From Bog-473 sp963782415 (lineage in GTDB: Bacteria; Actinomycetota; Acidimicrobiia; Acidimicrobiales; RAAP-2), in assembly GCA_963782415.1 (NCBI GenBank), contig CAWAJT010000008.1:62001-126000 (forward strand): a DNA stretch of 64,000 nucleotides, read 5' to 3'. Made by a program: the position numbers and the translations under genes. How positions within the stretch are numbered: position 1 is the stretch's first letter; each line of letters begins with the position of its first letter. The notes under the pieces are model-generated. The model was not told where the DNA came from, made no database searches, and was given only the letters and a program-made list of their open reading frames with translations. Positions 44,414 through 53,332 of this stretch are shown piece after piece.

Positions 44414-45368
44414 TCATCGCGTCTGCTGTTCGGCCATCTCGGACGGGTGCCCCACGAGCTTGGCGGAGAACTTGACCGCCTTGACCGCACTCGTCGCTCC
44501 GGTCTGCAGGGTCACTCCGATGATGATGAAGACCACGCCGAGCCAGAAGACGTAGGGCCACCCCAGCATCAAGATCCCGAGCCGGCCCAACATGTAGGGC
44601 GGGGAGCAAACCACGGCACCGAGGGCGCCACCGACCGCGGTCGCGGCCAGCGCATCGCGGCGCGACTGCTTCTTCTTTTCGACGCCGACGATGCGCGCCG
44701 GGACGGCGAGGTAGCACAGCATCATGATGCCGACGACGATGCTCTGACTGATGACGAACGGCCAATGGCCCCGAGCGCGTCGCGATCAGCGCCGAGAACG
44801 CGAGGGTGAGGCCGATGGCGCATCCCCAGGACAAGATGACACGCAGGTGCTGGTTGGCCCGGCCGAAGGCAGGGTGGATCTGGGGCTTCCCCGGCACCGA
44901 GATGGCGAACGCGAACACGCCATTCAGGTAGAAGCTGGCCGCGGTGAGCGCAGTCACTCCGAGCACGCACGGGATCAGCAGCGGGCCCCGGATGACATGG
45001 AACTGTCGGCCGTGCAGGACGTGGACCTTGATGTCGAGCATGGCCACCCAGATCCACATGGCCGGCACGATCTGGACCAGGGTGAGCCGCCAATTCGTGT
45101 AGAGCAACTTGACGCCCTGGAACAGCATGAGAAAGGCACCGACGATCAGGCCCAACGGGGCGAGCCAACGCCGGCGCGCGCTCAGCTGGAGCACCGCATT
45201 CTCCACGGCGGAGTCGTCACCGCGCCGGATGGCGTCGATCAGCCGGCCGATGGAGGCCGTGACGCGGTCGCGGCGTCGGAGAGCGGTGTGGGTGGCAACA
45301 TCCGGTCCGGTGGACGCCGACGAGCCGGAGGCGTCTGCTGCTCCCCGTTCGTCATTGTCCGCGGTCAC
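44414..45368 (-). pseudogene. Multi-pass membrane protein of unknown function, +1 frameshift in the middle
   Basis: The first frame (GTG 45368) encodes a polar 55-residue head, then helices APLGLIVGAFLMLFQGVKLL, TLVQIVPAMWIWVAMLDIKV and VLGVTALTAASFYLNGVFAF, up to LAFSALIATRS. An extra G in GGGG (44769-44772) breaks it; the other frame continues with GHWPFVISQSIVVGIMMLCY, ALAATAVGGALGAVVCSP and FWLGVVFIIIGVTLQTG to the stop at 44414. Corrected length is about 317 residues with seven or eight helices. I do not recognise a family. Confidence 0.7.
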
Positions 45369-45632
45369 GTGTTGCCCTTCGTCTGGCCCACCTCACCGGC
45401 CGCGCCTCGTGGGTGCTGGCGCAGTCTGCCTGCGGCGGCACCACGGGTCGTATTGGTCATTGTGACGCCGGACCGAAGGTGTGGGAAGGAGCAGAGGCTA
45501 TCTGGCCGGATTGCGAGGCCCGGCTCGCCGTCGCCCAAAGGGCCGATGAGGCCGGTGAGCCACTGGCCTCCGAGTCGTCGTAGCCTCGGGCCGGGATGAT
45601 GACGCCGCAGCGCGTCGGAGGAGGTGGCCGAA

Positions 45633-47093
45633 ATGGTTGAAGAAGAGGGGATCAAGTTGGCAGAGCGCCCCGTCTCGATCGTCCCGCACATGACCGAAGC
45701 GGAGTGCAGGGCGAAGGGCAAGGCGGCCCGGGCCCGGGTGCCCCGGAACAGTCATGCCGTCTTCGCGGCCTCATCGGATCGACCAGACCCCGTCTCGCTT
45801 CTGGAGGAGCAGGCCACCTCGAGGGTGCAGGAACTGGTGCCGATCCGCTACGGCCGCATGCTCGCCTCGCCGTTCGCATTCTTCCGCGGGGCGGCACTGA
45901 TCATGGCGTCGGACCTCTCCACGACCCCCGACTGCGGGCTCACCGCACAGCTCTGCGGCGACGCGCACCTGTCCAACTTCGGCGTGTTCGGGTCACCCGA
46001 GCGACAGCTCGTCTTCGATTGCAACGACTTCGACGAGACGCTTCCCGGGCCTTGGGAATGGGACGTCAAGCGCCTGGCTGCGAGCGTCGTGATCGCCGGG
46101 CGGCACCGTGGCCACTCCAAGTCGCTGCGCGCCGACGCCATCGTGGCCCTGGGCAAGGCCTACCGCGAGTCGATGCGCATGATGGCCAGCATGTCGAACC
46201 TGGACGTCTGGTATCTCCATGTCGGTGTCCAGGATGTCGTGGCCGGGCTGGAGGCCCAAGCGGCAGCGTCTGGGTCGAAGACGGAGGCGCGCATGGCGGC
46301 CAGAGCGACGAGGCTCGTTGAGAAGGCGCGGACCAAGGACAGCATGAAGGCACTCGACAAGTTGACCCACGTGGTCGACGGAGAACGCGTCATCATCAGC
46401 GACCCCCCGCTCCTCGTCCCCGTCGACGAACTGTTCCCCGAGGTCGTGTTCGAACAGGTCGAGGAGATGTTCCGCGACATCCTGCGTCGCTACCGCCAGA
46501 GCCTCTCGACCGATCGGCGGCATCTGCTGGAGCAATACCGCTTCAGCCAGATGGCCCGCAAGGTGGTTGGCGTCGGCAGTGTCGGGACGCGGGCCTGGGT
46601 GCTGCTGCTCCACGGGGCGAGCCAAGAAGACGTCTTGTTCTTGCAGGCCAAAGAAGCGCAGGCATCCGTGCTGGAACGGTTCACGAAAAAGAGCCACTAC
46701 GGCAACCATGGGGCACGGGTGGTCGCCGGGCAGCGCGTGATGCAGGCCAGCAGCGACATCTTCCTCGGCTGGCAGCGCGCCGATGGTATCGACGGGGTCG
46801 CCCGCGATTACTACGTACGCCAGCTGCAGGACTGGAAGGGATCCCTCGACATCGAGACCATGGTGCCGCGGGGCCTGGAGGCATACGGCAAGCTCTGCGC
46901 CCTCACCTTGGCGCGGGCGCACGCCCGTTCGGGCGATCGCTTCGCCATGGCGGCCTACCTCGGCGCCAGCACCACCTTCGAAAAGGCGCTGGCCAAGTTC
47001 GCCGAGTCCTATGCGGACCAGAACGAACGGGATTACGAGGCGTTCGCCGCAGCGTGTGCGAGTGGCCGGCTGCACGCCGAAGTGGGCCTCTGA
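45633..47093 (+). CDS. DUF2252 protein (kinase-like fold)
   Basis: A 486-residue cytoplasmic protein. Motifs VPIRYGRMLASPFAFFRGAA, LCGDAHLSNFGVFG (a kinase-like GDxHxxNF loop) and VFDCNDFDETLPGPWEWDVK (metal-binding DxNDFD) define DUF2252, distantly like aminoglycoside phosphotransferases. ATG 45633 follows GGAGGAGG by 8 bases. It has no partner gene on the same strand. The phosphate acceptor is unknown. Confidence 0.87.
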   Translation: MVEEEGIKLAERPVSIVPHMTEAECRAKGKAARARVPRNSHAVFAASSDRPDPVSLLEEQATSRVQELVPIRYGRMLASPFAFFRGAALIMASDLSTTPDCGLTAQLCGDAHLSNFGVFGSPERQLVFDCNDFDETLPGPWEWDVKRLAASVVIAGRHRGHSKSLRADAIVALGKAYRESMRMMASMSNLDVWYLHVGVQDVVAGLEAQAAASGSKTEARMAARATRLVEKARTKDSMKALDKLTHVVDGERVIISDPPLLVPVDELFPEVVFEQVEEMFRDILRRYRQSLSTDRRHLLEQYRFSQMARKVVGVGSVGTRAWVLLLHGASQEDVLFLQAKEAQASVLERFTKKSHYGNHGARVVAGQRVMQASSDIFLGWQRADGIDGVARDYYVRQLQDWKGSLDIETMVPRGLEAYGKLCALTLARAHARSGDRFAMAAYLGASTTFEKALAKFAESYADQNERDYEAFAAACASGRLHAEVGL

Positions 47094-47295
47094 GCTGGCG
47101 GCTGGCCGGGACCTGATCACGGGAGTGTCATGAGCCCGTGCCCTTGGGTGTTCCCGGTGCCGGGTCGGGGCCGATCCATCGACTCCCTTGCCCGTACCCC
47201 AGTTGCGCAAAGTGTGCGATGCTGGGACGCCACATGAACCAGGCCCGGCGCGTGCGGGCGATTACCATCGAGACGTAAGGACGTAAGGAGTCCCC

Positions 47296-47703
47296 ATGCT
47301 TGCTGCGACGTATCAATACCCGATCCTGGATTTCTTCTTGACGATGCTGTACTTCTTCCTCTTCGTCATCTGGATCTGGTTGCTGATCACGGTGTTCATC
47401 GACATCTTCCGCAGCCACGACCTGGGCGGCTGGGCCAAGGCGCTCTGGGTGATCTTCATCATCATCCTGCCCTTCCTCGGCGTCTTCGTGTACCTCATCG
47501 CCCGTGGCGGCAAGATGCACGAGCGGGCGGCGCAGCAGGCGGCACAGCAGCAGAAGGCCTTCGACGACTACGTCAAGCAGGCGGCCGGCAGCGCATCGGA
47601 CACCACGGCCGACCAGCTCTCGAGGCTGGCCGACCTCAAGTCCCAGGGCGTGCTGACCGATGCCGAGTTCGAGGCGCAGAAATCCAAGATCCTGGCCAGC
47701 TGA
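47296..47703 (+). CDS. Short membrane protein with C-terminal SHOCT domain (paralogue)
   Basis: A 135-residue protein nearly identical in layout and most residues to that at 38695: FLTMLYFFLFVIWIWLLITV, KALWVIFIIILPFLGVFVYL, the Gln-rich helix and LSRLADLKSQGVLTDAEFEA. ATG 47296 has AAGGAG 6 bases upstream, within a duplicated GACGTAAG. The high similarity of two copies 8.6 kb apart points to recent duplication. It is followed by DUF6325 and another SHOCT gene in the same direction. Confidence 0.87.
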   Translation: MLAATYQYPILDFFLTMLYFFLFVIWIWLLITVFIDIFRSHDLGGWAKALWVIFIIILPFLGVFVYLIARGGKMHERAAQQAAQQQKAFDDYVKQAAGSASDTTADQLSRLADLKSQGVLTDAEFEAQKSKILAS

Positions 47704-47768
47704 TTGCCACCGGCCGCGCGCCGGCGCAATGAGCCGCAGTCCATCGGCAGAGCAGAAGAGGAGACTCC

Positions 47769-48197
47769 ATGACCATCGGACCAGTCAGCTACACGGTCAT
47801 TGCCTTCCCGGGCAACCGCTTCAACGGCAACATCGCGCCGGAGGTGGCGAAGCTGGTGGCGAACGGCACTGTCCGGATCCTCGACCTGGTCTTCGTGGCC
47901 AAGGACGAGCAGGGTGAAACCATCAGCCTCGAGTTCGATCAGATGGACGAACTGACAGCGTTCGGCGACATCGAAGGCGAGGTCGGTGGGCTCGTGAACA
48001 TGGAGGACCTGGACCATGTGGCGGCCAACTTGCCCGAGGGCAATTCCGCTCTGGTGATCCTGTGGGAGGACCTGTGGGCGGTGCCGCTCGTCGAGGCGAT
48101 GCGCGAGTCCGGTGGCGTGTTGATCGACAGCGCGCGGATCCCGAACGACCTGATTGAGACGGCACTCGACGACCTGGCTCAGGCCCTCCAGAGTTGA
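47769..48197 (+). CDS. DUF6325-family protein
   Basis: A 142-residue cytoplasmic protein. The blocks IGPVSYTVIAFPGNRFNG, GTVRILDLVFVAKDEQGE and LPEGNSALVILWEDLWAVPL are those of actinobacterial DUF6325 (formerly grouped with DUF1269) proteins. ATG 47769 has AGAGGAG 8 bases upstream. It lies between two SHOCT genes with gaps of 65 and 34 bases, so a three-gene operon is likely. The role is unknown; a link to membrane stress is a guess. Confidence 0.85.
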   Translation: MTIGPVSYTVIAFPGNRFNGNIAPEVAKLVANGTVRILDLVFVAKDEQGETISLEFDQMDELTAFGDIEGEVGGLVNMEDLDHVAANLPEGNSALVILWEDLWAVPLVEAMRESGGVLIDSARIPNDLIETALDDLAQALQS

Positions 48198-48231
48198 GTA
48201 CAACGAGAGCGCAGAGAAAAGGAGCACGATC

Positions 48232-48531
48232 ATGCCCATGATGCGACGACGTCCAGTGATGCGAACGGTGGGGAGGACGGCGGTGATCGCCGGCACCGCC
48301 AGCGTCGTGGCCGGCGGGGTCAACCGGCATCAACAGCAGAAGTACGCGCAGCAAGACGCAGCGTCGCAACAGCAGGCCGCGCCGCCGCCCGCCCCGGCCG
48401 GCGTCGAGGCGCCGAGTTCGGACGATCTCATCAGCAAGCTGAAGGAGCTCGCCAACCTCAAGGACCAGGGCATCCTGACGCAGGCCGAATTCGACGACCA
48501 GAAGGCCAAGATCCTGGCCGAGATGTCCTGA
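48232..48531 (+). CDS. SHOCT-domain protein without membrane-anchor domain
   Basis: A 99-residue protein. Residues 1-30 are basic then small and hydrophobic (RTVGRTAVIAGTASVVAGGV), possibly one membrane-associated helix. A Gln/Ala/Pro linker and a SHOCT domain (ISKLKELANLKDQGILTQAE) follow. ATG 48232 is supported by AAAGGAG 8 bases upstream. It follows DUF6325 by 34 bases. Confidence 0.85.
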   Translation: MPMMRRRPVMRTVGRTAVIAGTASVVAGGVNRHQQQKYAQQDAASQQQAAPPPAPAGVEAPSSDDLISKLKELANLKDQGILTQAEFDDQKAKILAEMS

Positions 48532-48534
48532 ATC

Positions 48535-48563
48535 CAGCGGCCCGCGCGGGGCCCGGGCCGCTG
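48535..48563 (+). terminator. GC-rich hairpin, likely transcription terminator
   Basis: CAGCGGCCCG and its exact complement CGGGCCGCTG form a 10-bp stem with a 9-base loop, starting 3 bases after the SHOCT stop codon. There is no T run directly behind it, as is usual in high-GC actinobacteria. It would close the SHOCT-DUF6325-SHOCT operon. Confidence 0.6.
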
Positions 48564-48703
48564 CATCGCTGCCGCGCTTTCTTCGGCTCAAAGATGGGTT
48601 AGGAACGCCCCATTCCCTGAGCTCCCTTTCGAGCCGTACGCCTACAGTCGTGATCGTGCCCTGATCCCGCCGGGGAAGGACGGGCCGGTAACGTAAGCCC
48701 GAT

Positions 48704-51322
48704 GTGGCCGAACGATGCGGCGAAATGTGCTGCCTCTCGCCGCGTTGGCTCGCACCCCGGTTGCGCGTGACTGAAGTATCCGGGCCCGAGGCCACGTCCC
48801 GTCCGCGACACGCGAAGGTCGAACCGGATACCCCTGCGCCAGACCCCGCGAGTTCGTCGCGTGGTCGTTGGTGGTGGGTCCCGGGCGCCATCACGGTCAT
48901 CACGATTGCCAGTGTCATTGCGGTCACGCTGTCGCAGCTCCATCCGGGCATGCTCCTGACCGACACGACGACCACCGGGGGCGATACCGGCGCGCACATC
49001 GCAATGCCCAAGTTCCTCGAGACATTGATCAGCCACGGTCACCTCACGGGCTGGGACCCCGGCTGGTATGACGGCTTCCCCCTCTACACCTTCTACTTCA
49101 CGATTCCCGATCTCTTCATCGCCATTGGCGGATGGATCATCCCCTATGGCGTCGCCTTCAAAATGGGAACGATCCTTGGCTCGGTGCTGCTCCCCATCTG
49201 CGCCTGGGCTTGTGGCCGGTTCTTCCGATTGCGGGCTCCGCTTCCGACCATCCTGGCGGCCGCCACCCTCCCGTTCCTGTTCGATTACACGTTCACCATT
49301 TACGGCGGGAACCTGTTCTCCACGTTGGCTGGCGAGTACGCGTATTCATTCAGCCTCTCGCTGGCCGTGCTCTTCCTCGGACTCTTCGCCTGCGCAATCA
49401 GGGAGCATCGATACCGCGGATGGACGGCCATCGTGCTCGCCGTCTGCGTGCTGTCGCACATCGTCCCCGGCATGTACGCCCTTGGCGGCGCTGTCATCCT
49501 CACGCTCGTCGAGTTGCTCCCGGCCCGGTGGGGGATCACCGACTCGGGACTGCACGTGTGGCGCGGCGACGCCGCACGGGAGCCCGTGCCCCGGCTGCGC
49601 ACGCTGTGGTGGGCCGGTTCCACGGTCGCGATCGGGCTGCTGCTCTCCGGCTGGTGGCTGGCGCCCTTCGGGTTGGAGCACGCGTATTCGTCGTCGATGG
49701 GCTACACCAACGTCGAGGGCTGGGCGCAGTACTTCCGGGAGGCCGACGCTTGGGCTCTGGTGCTGGCGGGAATCGGCGCCATCACCGCTGTCGTGGTGCG
49801 CAGTCGGTTCGGCATCACCGTCACACTGCTCGGCATCGCATCGGCGGTCGCCACCGCCGTCGATCCGCAGGGGAGCCTCTACAACGTCCGCCTCCTTCCT
49901 CTGTGGTACATCTCCGTGTACTTCATGGCGGCCTGGGGGTTCGGGGCGGTCTGCATCGTCGTGGCGAAAGCCTGGCGCCGGGCCCAGGACAGGCGGTGGG
50001 AGGCCTCCGTCGCGGCGGATCCAGGTCCCTTGGCGCAGGAGTGGCCGCACCCGTTCTCGGAGGAGCCCCGTACAGCCGACCTCGCAGCCGACGACCTCGC
50101 AGCCGACCCCGGCAATGTGATGACGGCGAGGCGCGCGCCGACCCGGCGCTGGAGCCCGGCGGCGGTGAGTGGCGCGATCCTCGGCCTGCTGGCTGCCATG
50201 GTTGTCGTCGTCCCGCCGTTCATCGTCCCTGCGTCAATGCTGCCGGTCACCATCGGGCCTAACGAGGTGACGAACTGGTCGAACTTCAACTACGAGGGTT
50301 ACGAGGGGCAGGCGTCCTATCCGGAGTTCAAGACACTCATGCAGACGATGGACTCGGTGGGCAAGCGCTACGGCTGCGGTCGCGCCATGTGGGAATACAG
50401 CGCCAGTGAGAACCGCTTTGGCACCCCCGAGGCGCTGATGCTCTTGCCCTATGAGACCAACGGGTGCGTCGCTTCGATGGAGGGCCTTCTCTTCGAGTCG
50501 TCCGCCACCACCCCGTACCACTTCCTCAACCAGGCTGAGTTGTCAGCGGGCCCGTCAGAGCCCGAGGTCGGGCTCCCCTACGGGTCCCTCGATGTCACGC
50601 TCGGAGTGCAGCATCTGCAGCTTCTCGGCGTGAAGTACTTCATGGCGGAGACGCCGCAGGTCGAGCAGGAGGCCAACGCGGATCCGTCGCTCCAGCTCGT
50701 CGCCAAGACGGGTCCTTGGACGTACAACTACGACGGGACCGACTCGAACACCACGTGGAACATCTACCTCATCAAGGATTCACCACTGGTGACCCCTCTC
50801 GTCAACGATCCTGTCGTCGTGTCCGGGGTGCAGCCCGACCCGGCGAGCTGGCTCGGGAATGCGACGAAGGAGGGTCCGGCCCTGAGCTGGTACGGCGATC
50901 CGGCCAAGTGGAACGTCGAGCTCGCGCAGGACGGACCGCCGGATTGGCCCCGCACCTCTATCGACCGTCTTGCGCCGACGGTCAAACGCGCCGGGACGAC
51001 CCAGGTCAGCGGGGTGACGCACACCGACTCGTCCATCAGCTTCCACGTGTCGAAGGTGGGGACGCCGGTGCTGGTCAAGGTCTCGTACTTCCCCAACTGG
51101 CAGGCCGACGGAGCGAACGGGCCGTGGCGTGTCACCCCGAACCTCATGGTCGTTGTCCCGACCAGCCACGACGTGACGCTGACCTACGGGTCTTCGAGTG
51201 CGGACTACCTCGGGTTGTTCGCCACGCTGCTCGGTGTCGGCGGCCTCGTGTGGCTGTGCGTCGTGCCGGCGTTCCGCCGGCGCTTTCGGGACGCCCCCCG
51301 GAGCGGGCCCGACCCGCGCTGA
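48704..51322 (+). CDS. Large integral membrane protein (PTPS-related membrane family)
   Basis: An 872-residue protein. After a polar head, the block GGDTGAHIAMPKFLETLISH and GWDPGWYDGFPLYTFYF resembles the 6-pyruvoyl-tetrahydropterin-synthase-related membrane family (PF10131), related to GT39-type glycosyltransferases. Around ten helices span residues 60-440. A large extracellular part follows (TNWSNFNYEGYEGQASYPEF), and one final helix (LGLFATLLGVGGLVWLCVVP). It may act in cell-wall or surface glycan assembly. The start GTG 48704 is uncertain; a GTG at 48767 (VTEVSGPEATS) is an alternative. Confidence 0.75.
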   Translation: MAERCGEMCCLSPRWLAPRLRVTEVSGPEATSRPRHAKVEPDTPAPDPASSSRGRWWWVPGAITVITIASVIAVTLSQLHPGMLLTDTTTTGGDTGAHIAMPKFLETLISHGHLTGWDPGWYDGFPLYTFYFTIPDLFIAIGGWIIPYGVAFKMGTILGSVLLPICAWACGRFFRLRAPLPTILAAATLPFLFDYTFTIYGGNLFSTLAGEYAYSFSLSLAVLFLGLFACAIREHRYRGWTAIVLAVCVLSHIVPGMYALGGAVILTLVELLPARWGITDSGLHVWRGDAAREPVPRLRTLWWAGSTVAIGLLLSGWWLAPFGLEHAYSSSMGYTNVEGWAQYFREADAWALVLAGIGAITAVVVRSRFGITVTLLGIASAVATAVDPQGSLYNVRLLPLWYISVYFMAAWGFGAVCIVVAKAWRRAQDRRWEASVAADPGPLAQEWPHPFSEEPRTADLAADDLAADPGNVMTARRAPTRRWSPAAVSGAILGLLAAMVVVVPPFIVPASMLPVTIGPNEVTNWSNFNYEGYEGQASYPEFKTLMQTMDSVGKRYGCGRAMWEYSASENRFGTPEALMLLPYETNGCVASMEGLLFESSATTPYHFLNQAELSAGPSEPEVGLPYGSLDVTLGVQHLQLLGVKYFMAETPQVEQEANADPSLQLVAKTGPWTYNYDGTDSNTTWNIYLIKDSPLVTPLVNDPVVVSGVQPDPASWLGNATKEGPALSWYGDPAKWNVELAQDGPPDWPRTSIDRLAPTVKRAGTTQVSGVTHTDSSISFHVSKVGTPVLVKVSYFPNWQADGANGPWRVTPNLMVVVPTSHDVTLTYGSSSADYLGLFATLLGVGGLVWLCVVPAFRRRFRDAPRSGPDPR

Positions 51323-51436
51323 GCCCGAGGACGCGGCAACACCCCACGGTCCGAGACGTGGCGCGCCCGAGCCCATGGGCGAGGGCGGATCGGTCGAGCA
51401 CTGACCAGAGCACGCGCCCTCAGGCGCCGCCTCGGT

Positions 51437-51469
51437 AGACAGAAAGGACAGAAAGTGTCTAAAATGTCC
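51437..51469. promoter_or_regulatory. Overlapping inverted repeats, candidate TetR operator
   Basis: AGACA (51437-51441) pairs with TGTCT (51456-51460), and GGACA (51446-51450) pairs with TGTCC (51465-51469), both with 14-base spacers and shifted by 9 bases. A closer pair GACA-GAAAG-TGTC lies at 51447-51459. All lie within 40 bases before the TetR start, so autoregulation is likely. Confidence 0.5.
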
Positions 51470-51474
51470 GTTGG

Positions 51475-52098
51475 ATGACGGCGACGTTGCAGGACATCGA
51501 CTCCGGTTCCGCCCACCGCGCCAGTCCCACCAGCTCCTTCGGTCCGACCGAGGAACGGATCCTGGTCGCAGGTCTCGGCCTCATCGGACGCCGTGGGGTG
51601 CGTCGCCTCGGCATGCGCGAGATCGCCGAGAGCGCCGGCGTGTCGAGGGGGACCCTGTACCGCTACTTCCCCAGCAAGGAGCACGTCCTCGCTGCGGCAG
51701 CCGCCTACGACTCGCAGCGCTTCTCCGACGGGCTCGACCTGGTCCTGACCGCAGCGCGGTCGCCCGAAGACAGGATCACCGCCTTCATGGCCTACGCCTT
51801 CGACTTCATCCGGACCCATCCGTGCCGTCCCCTCTTCGAGTCGGAGTCCGGGTTCGTCTTGAGCTACCTGCTCGACCACCTGCCGGCGCTGCACGGCGAG
51901 TTGGTCGAGCGGCTGGGGGATGCACTCGACGCGGTACCTGCCGTCGCGGCCGGCACGTTGAGCCGGGATCAACTGGCCGACGTCATCGTTCGCCTCTTCG
52001 CCTCGAGCTGGATCATTCCCGAGACCGACGATGCCTCACTCGTGCAAGCAGTCAACCGCATCCTGCAGATCAATTCGGAGGAATCAAATGGCAAGTGA
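51475..52098 (+). CDS. TetR-family regulator, upstream of P450
   Basis: A 207-residue regulator. The helix-turn-helix is REIAESAGVSRGTLYRYFPS with the typical YFPSKEHVLAAAAAYD tail. The C-terminal ligand domain has the helices FIRTHPCRPLFESESGFVLS and VIVRLFASSWI. Its last 11 bases overlap the P450 gene, so the two are co-transcribed, and the regulator likely responds to the P450's substrate or product. Confidence 0.9.
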   Translation: MTATLQDIDSGSAHRASPTSSFGPTEERILVAGLGLIGRRGVRRLGMREIAESAGVSRGTLYRYFPSKEHVLAAAAAYDSQRFSDGLDLVLTAARSPEDRITAFMAYAFDFIRTHPCRPLFESESGFVLSYLLDHLPALHGELVERLGDALDAVPAVAAGTLSRDQLADVIVRLFASSWIIPETDDASLVQAVNRILQINSEESNGK

Positions 52099-53332
52099 AA
52101 CCGAGATCCAGGCCGAGACCGAGACCGGCAGCACCGGCTACGGCGAGAGCCCGGGGCTGGCCATGGGCCCCGAGATGGCCGCCAACCCGCAGCCCACGTT
52201 CAAGATGTTGCGTGACGAAATGCCGGTGCTCTCACTCGACATGGGCACCGGACCCGGGGTCCTGTTGTCGCGCAAGGAGGACATCGATTTCGCCCTCCGC
52301 CACACCGAGATCTTCTCCTCCAACGTGGACGCCGTGGACCTCAAGAACAAGCGGCCCATGATCCCGCTCCAGATCGACCCGCCGGAGCACAAGAAGTTCC
52401 GCAAGCTGCTCGACCCGATCTTCGCGCCGCGCAAGATGGCGGCGATGGACCAGGAGGTCTCGGACCTCGTCAACCATCTCATCGACGGGTTCATCGACCG
52501 GGGCGAGGTCGACTTCGCAAAGGAGTTCTCGGTCCCCTTCCCATCCGAGGTCTTCCTGACGCTTCTTGGCCTGCCGATGGACGAACTCGACACCTTCTTG
52601 ACCATGAAGGACGGGATCATCCGCCCCGAGCACGTGACCGGGACCGCCCAGGGTTCGGCGGAGGCCCAGGCCTACCAGCAGAAGATCGCCGACTCTGTCT
52701 ACGACTACTTCGAGAAGGTGCTCGACGAGCGCGAGAAGGAGCCCCGCGACGATCTCCTCTCGCACTTCCTCGGGGCCGAGGTGGACGGCGACCGTCTCTC
52801 CCGTGAGGACATCCTCGACATCTGCTTCCTCTTTCTCATCGCCGGGCTCGACACGGTCACGGCCACCCTTGACTGCATGTTCGCCTTCCTGTCGGAGCAT
52901 TCCGAGCACCGCCGCCAGATCGTCGAGAACCCGGACATCATCCCGAACGCCATCGAGGAGCTTCTCCGCTGGGAGACCCCTGTCATGATGGTGTCGCGCA
53001 TCGTCGTCGAAGACACCGAACTGGCCGGGTGCCCGGTGCACAAGGGCGACCACGCCATCGTCATCATCGGATCCGCCAATACCGACGAGGCGGAGTTCCC
53101 CGACGCCGACGAAGTGCGCTTCGACCGCGAGGTCAACCGTCACATCGCCTTCGGGGGCGGCGTCCACCGCTGCCTGGGCTCGCATCTGGCCCGCTTGGAG
53201 CTGCGGGTGGCCCTGCGCGAGTGGCACAGGCGGATCACCGACTACGAGGTCGAGCCCGATCACACGCTCGTCTACACGACGGGCATCCGCTCCATCGACC
53301 ACTTCCCGATGCGGTTCACGGCGAAGACGTAG
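52088..53332 (+). CDS. Cytochrome P450
   Basis: A 414-residue soluble P450. The I-helix oxygen-binding block is FLFLIAGLDTVTATLD, the K-helix ExxR is EELLRWETP and the heme loop is FGGGVHRCLGSHLARLEL with the cysteine ligand. The N-terminus MASETEIQAETETG is polar, without a membrane anchor, as usual in bacteria. ATG 52088 follows GGAGG by 6 bases inside the regulator gene. No ferredoxin gene is next to it. The substrate is unknown. Confidence 0.93.
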   Translation: MASETEIQAETETGSTGYGESPGLAMGPEMAANPQPTFKMLRDEMPVLSLDMGTGPGVLLSRKEDIDFALRHTEIFSSNVDAVDLKNKRPMIPLQIDPPEHKKFRKLLDPIFAPRKMAAMDQEVSDLVNHLIDGFIDRGEVDFAKEFSVPFPSEVFLTLLGLPMDELDTFLTMKDGIIRPEHVTGTAQGSAEAQAYQQKIADSVYDYFEKVLDEREKEPRDDLLSHFLGAEVDGDRLSREDILDICFLFLIAGLDTVTATLDCMFAFLSEHSEHRRQIVENPDIIPNAIEELLRWETPVMMVSRIVVEDTELAGCPVHKGDHAIVIIGSANTDEAEFPDADEVRFDREVNRHIAFGGGVHRCLGSHLARLELRVALREWHRRITDYEVEPDHTLVYTTGIRSIDHFPMRFTAKT

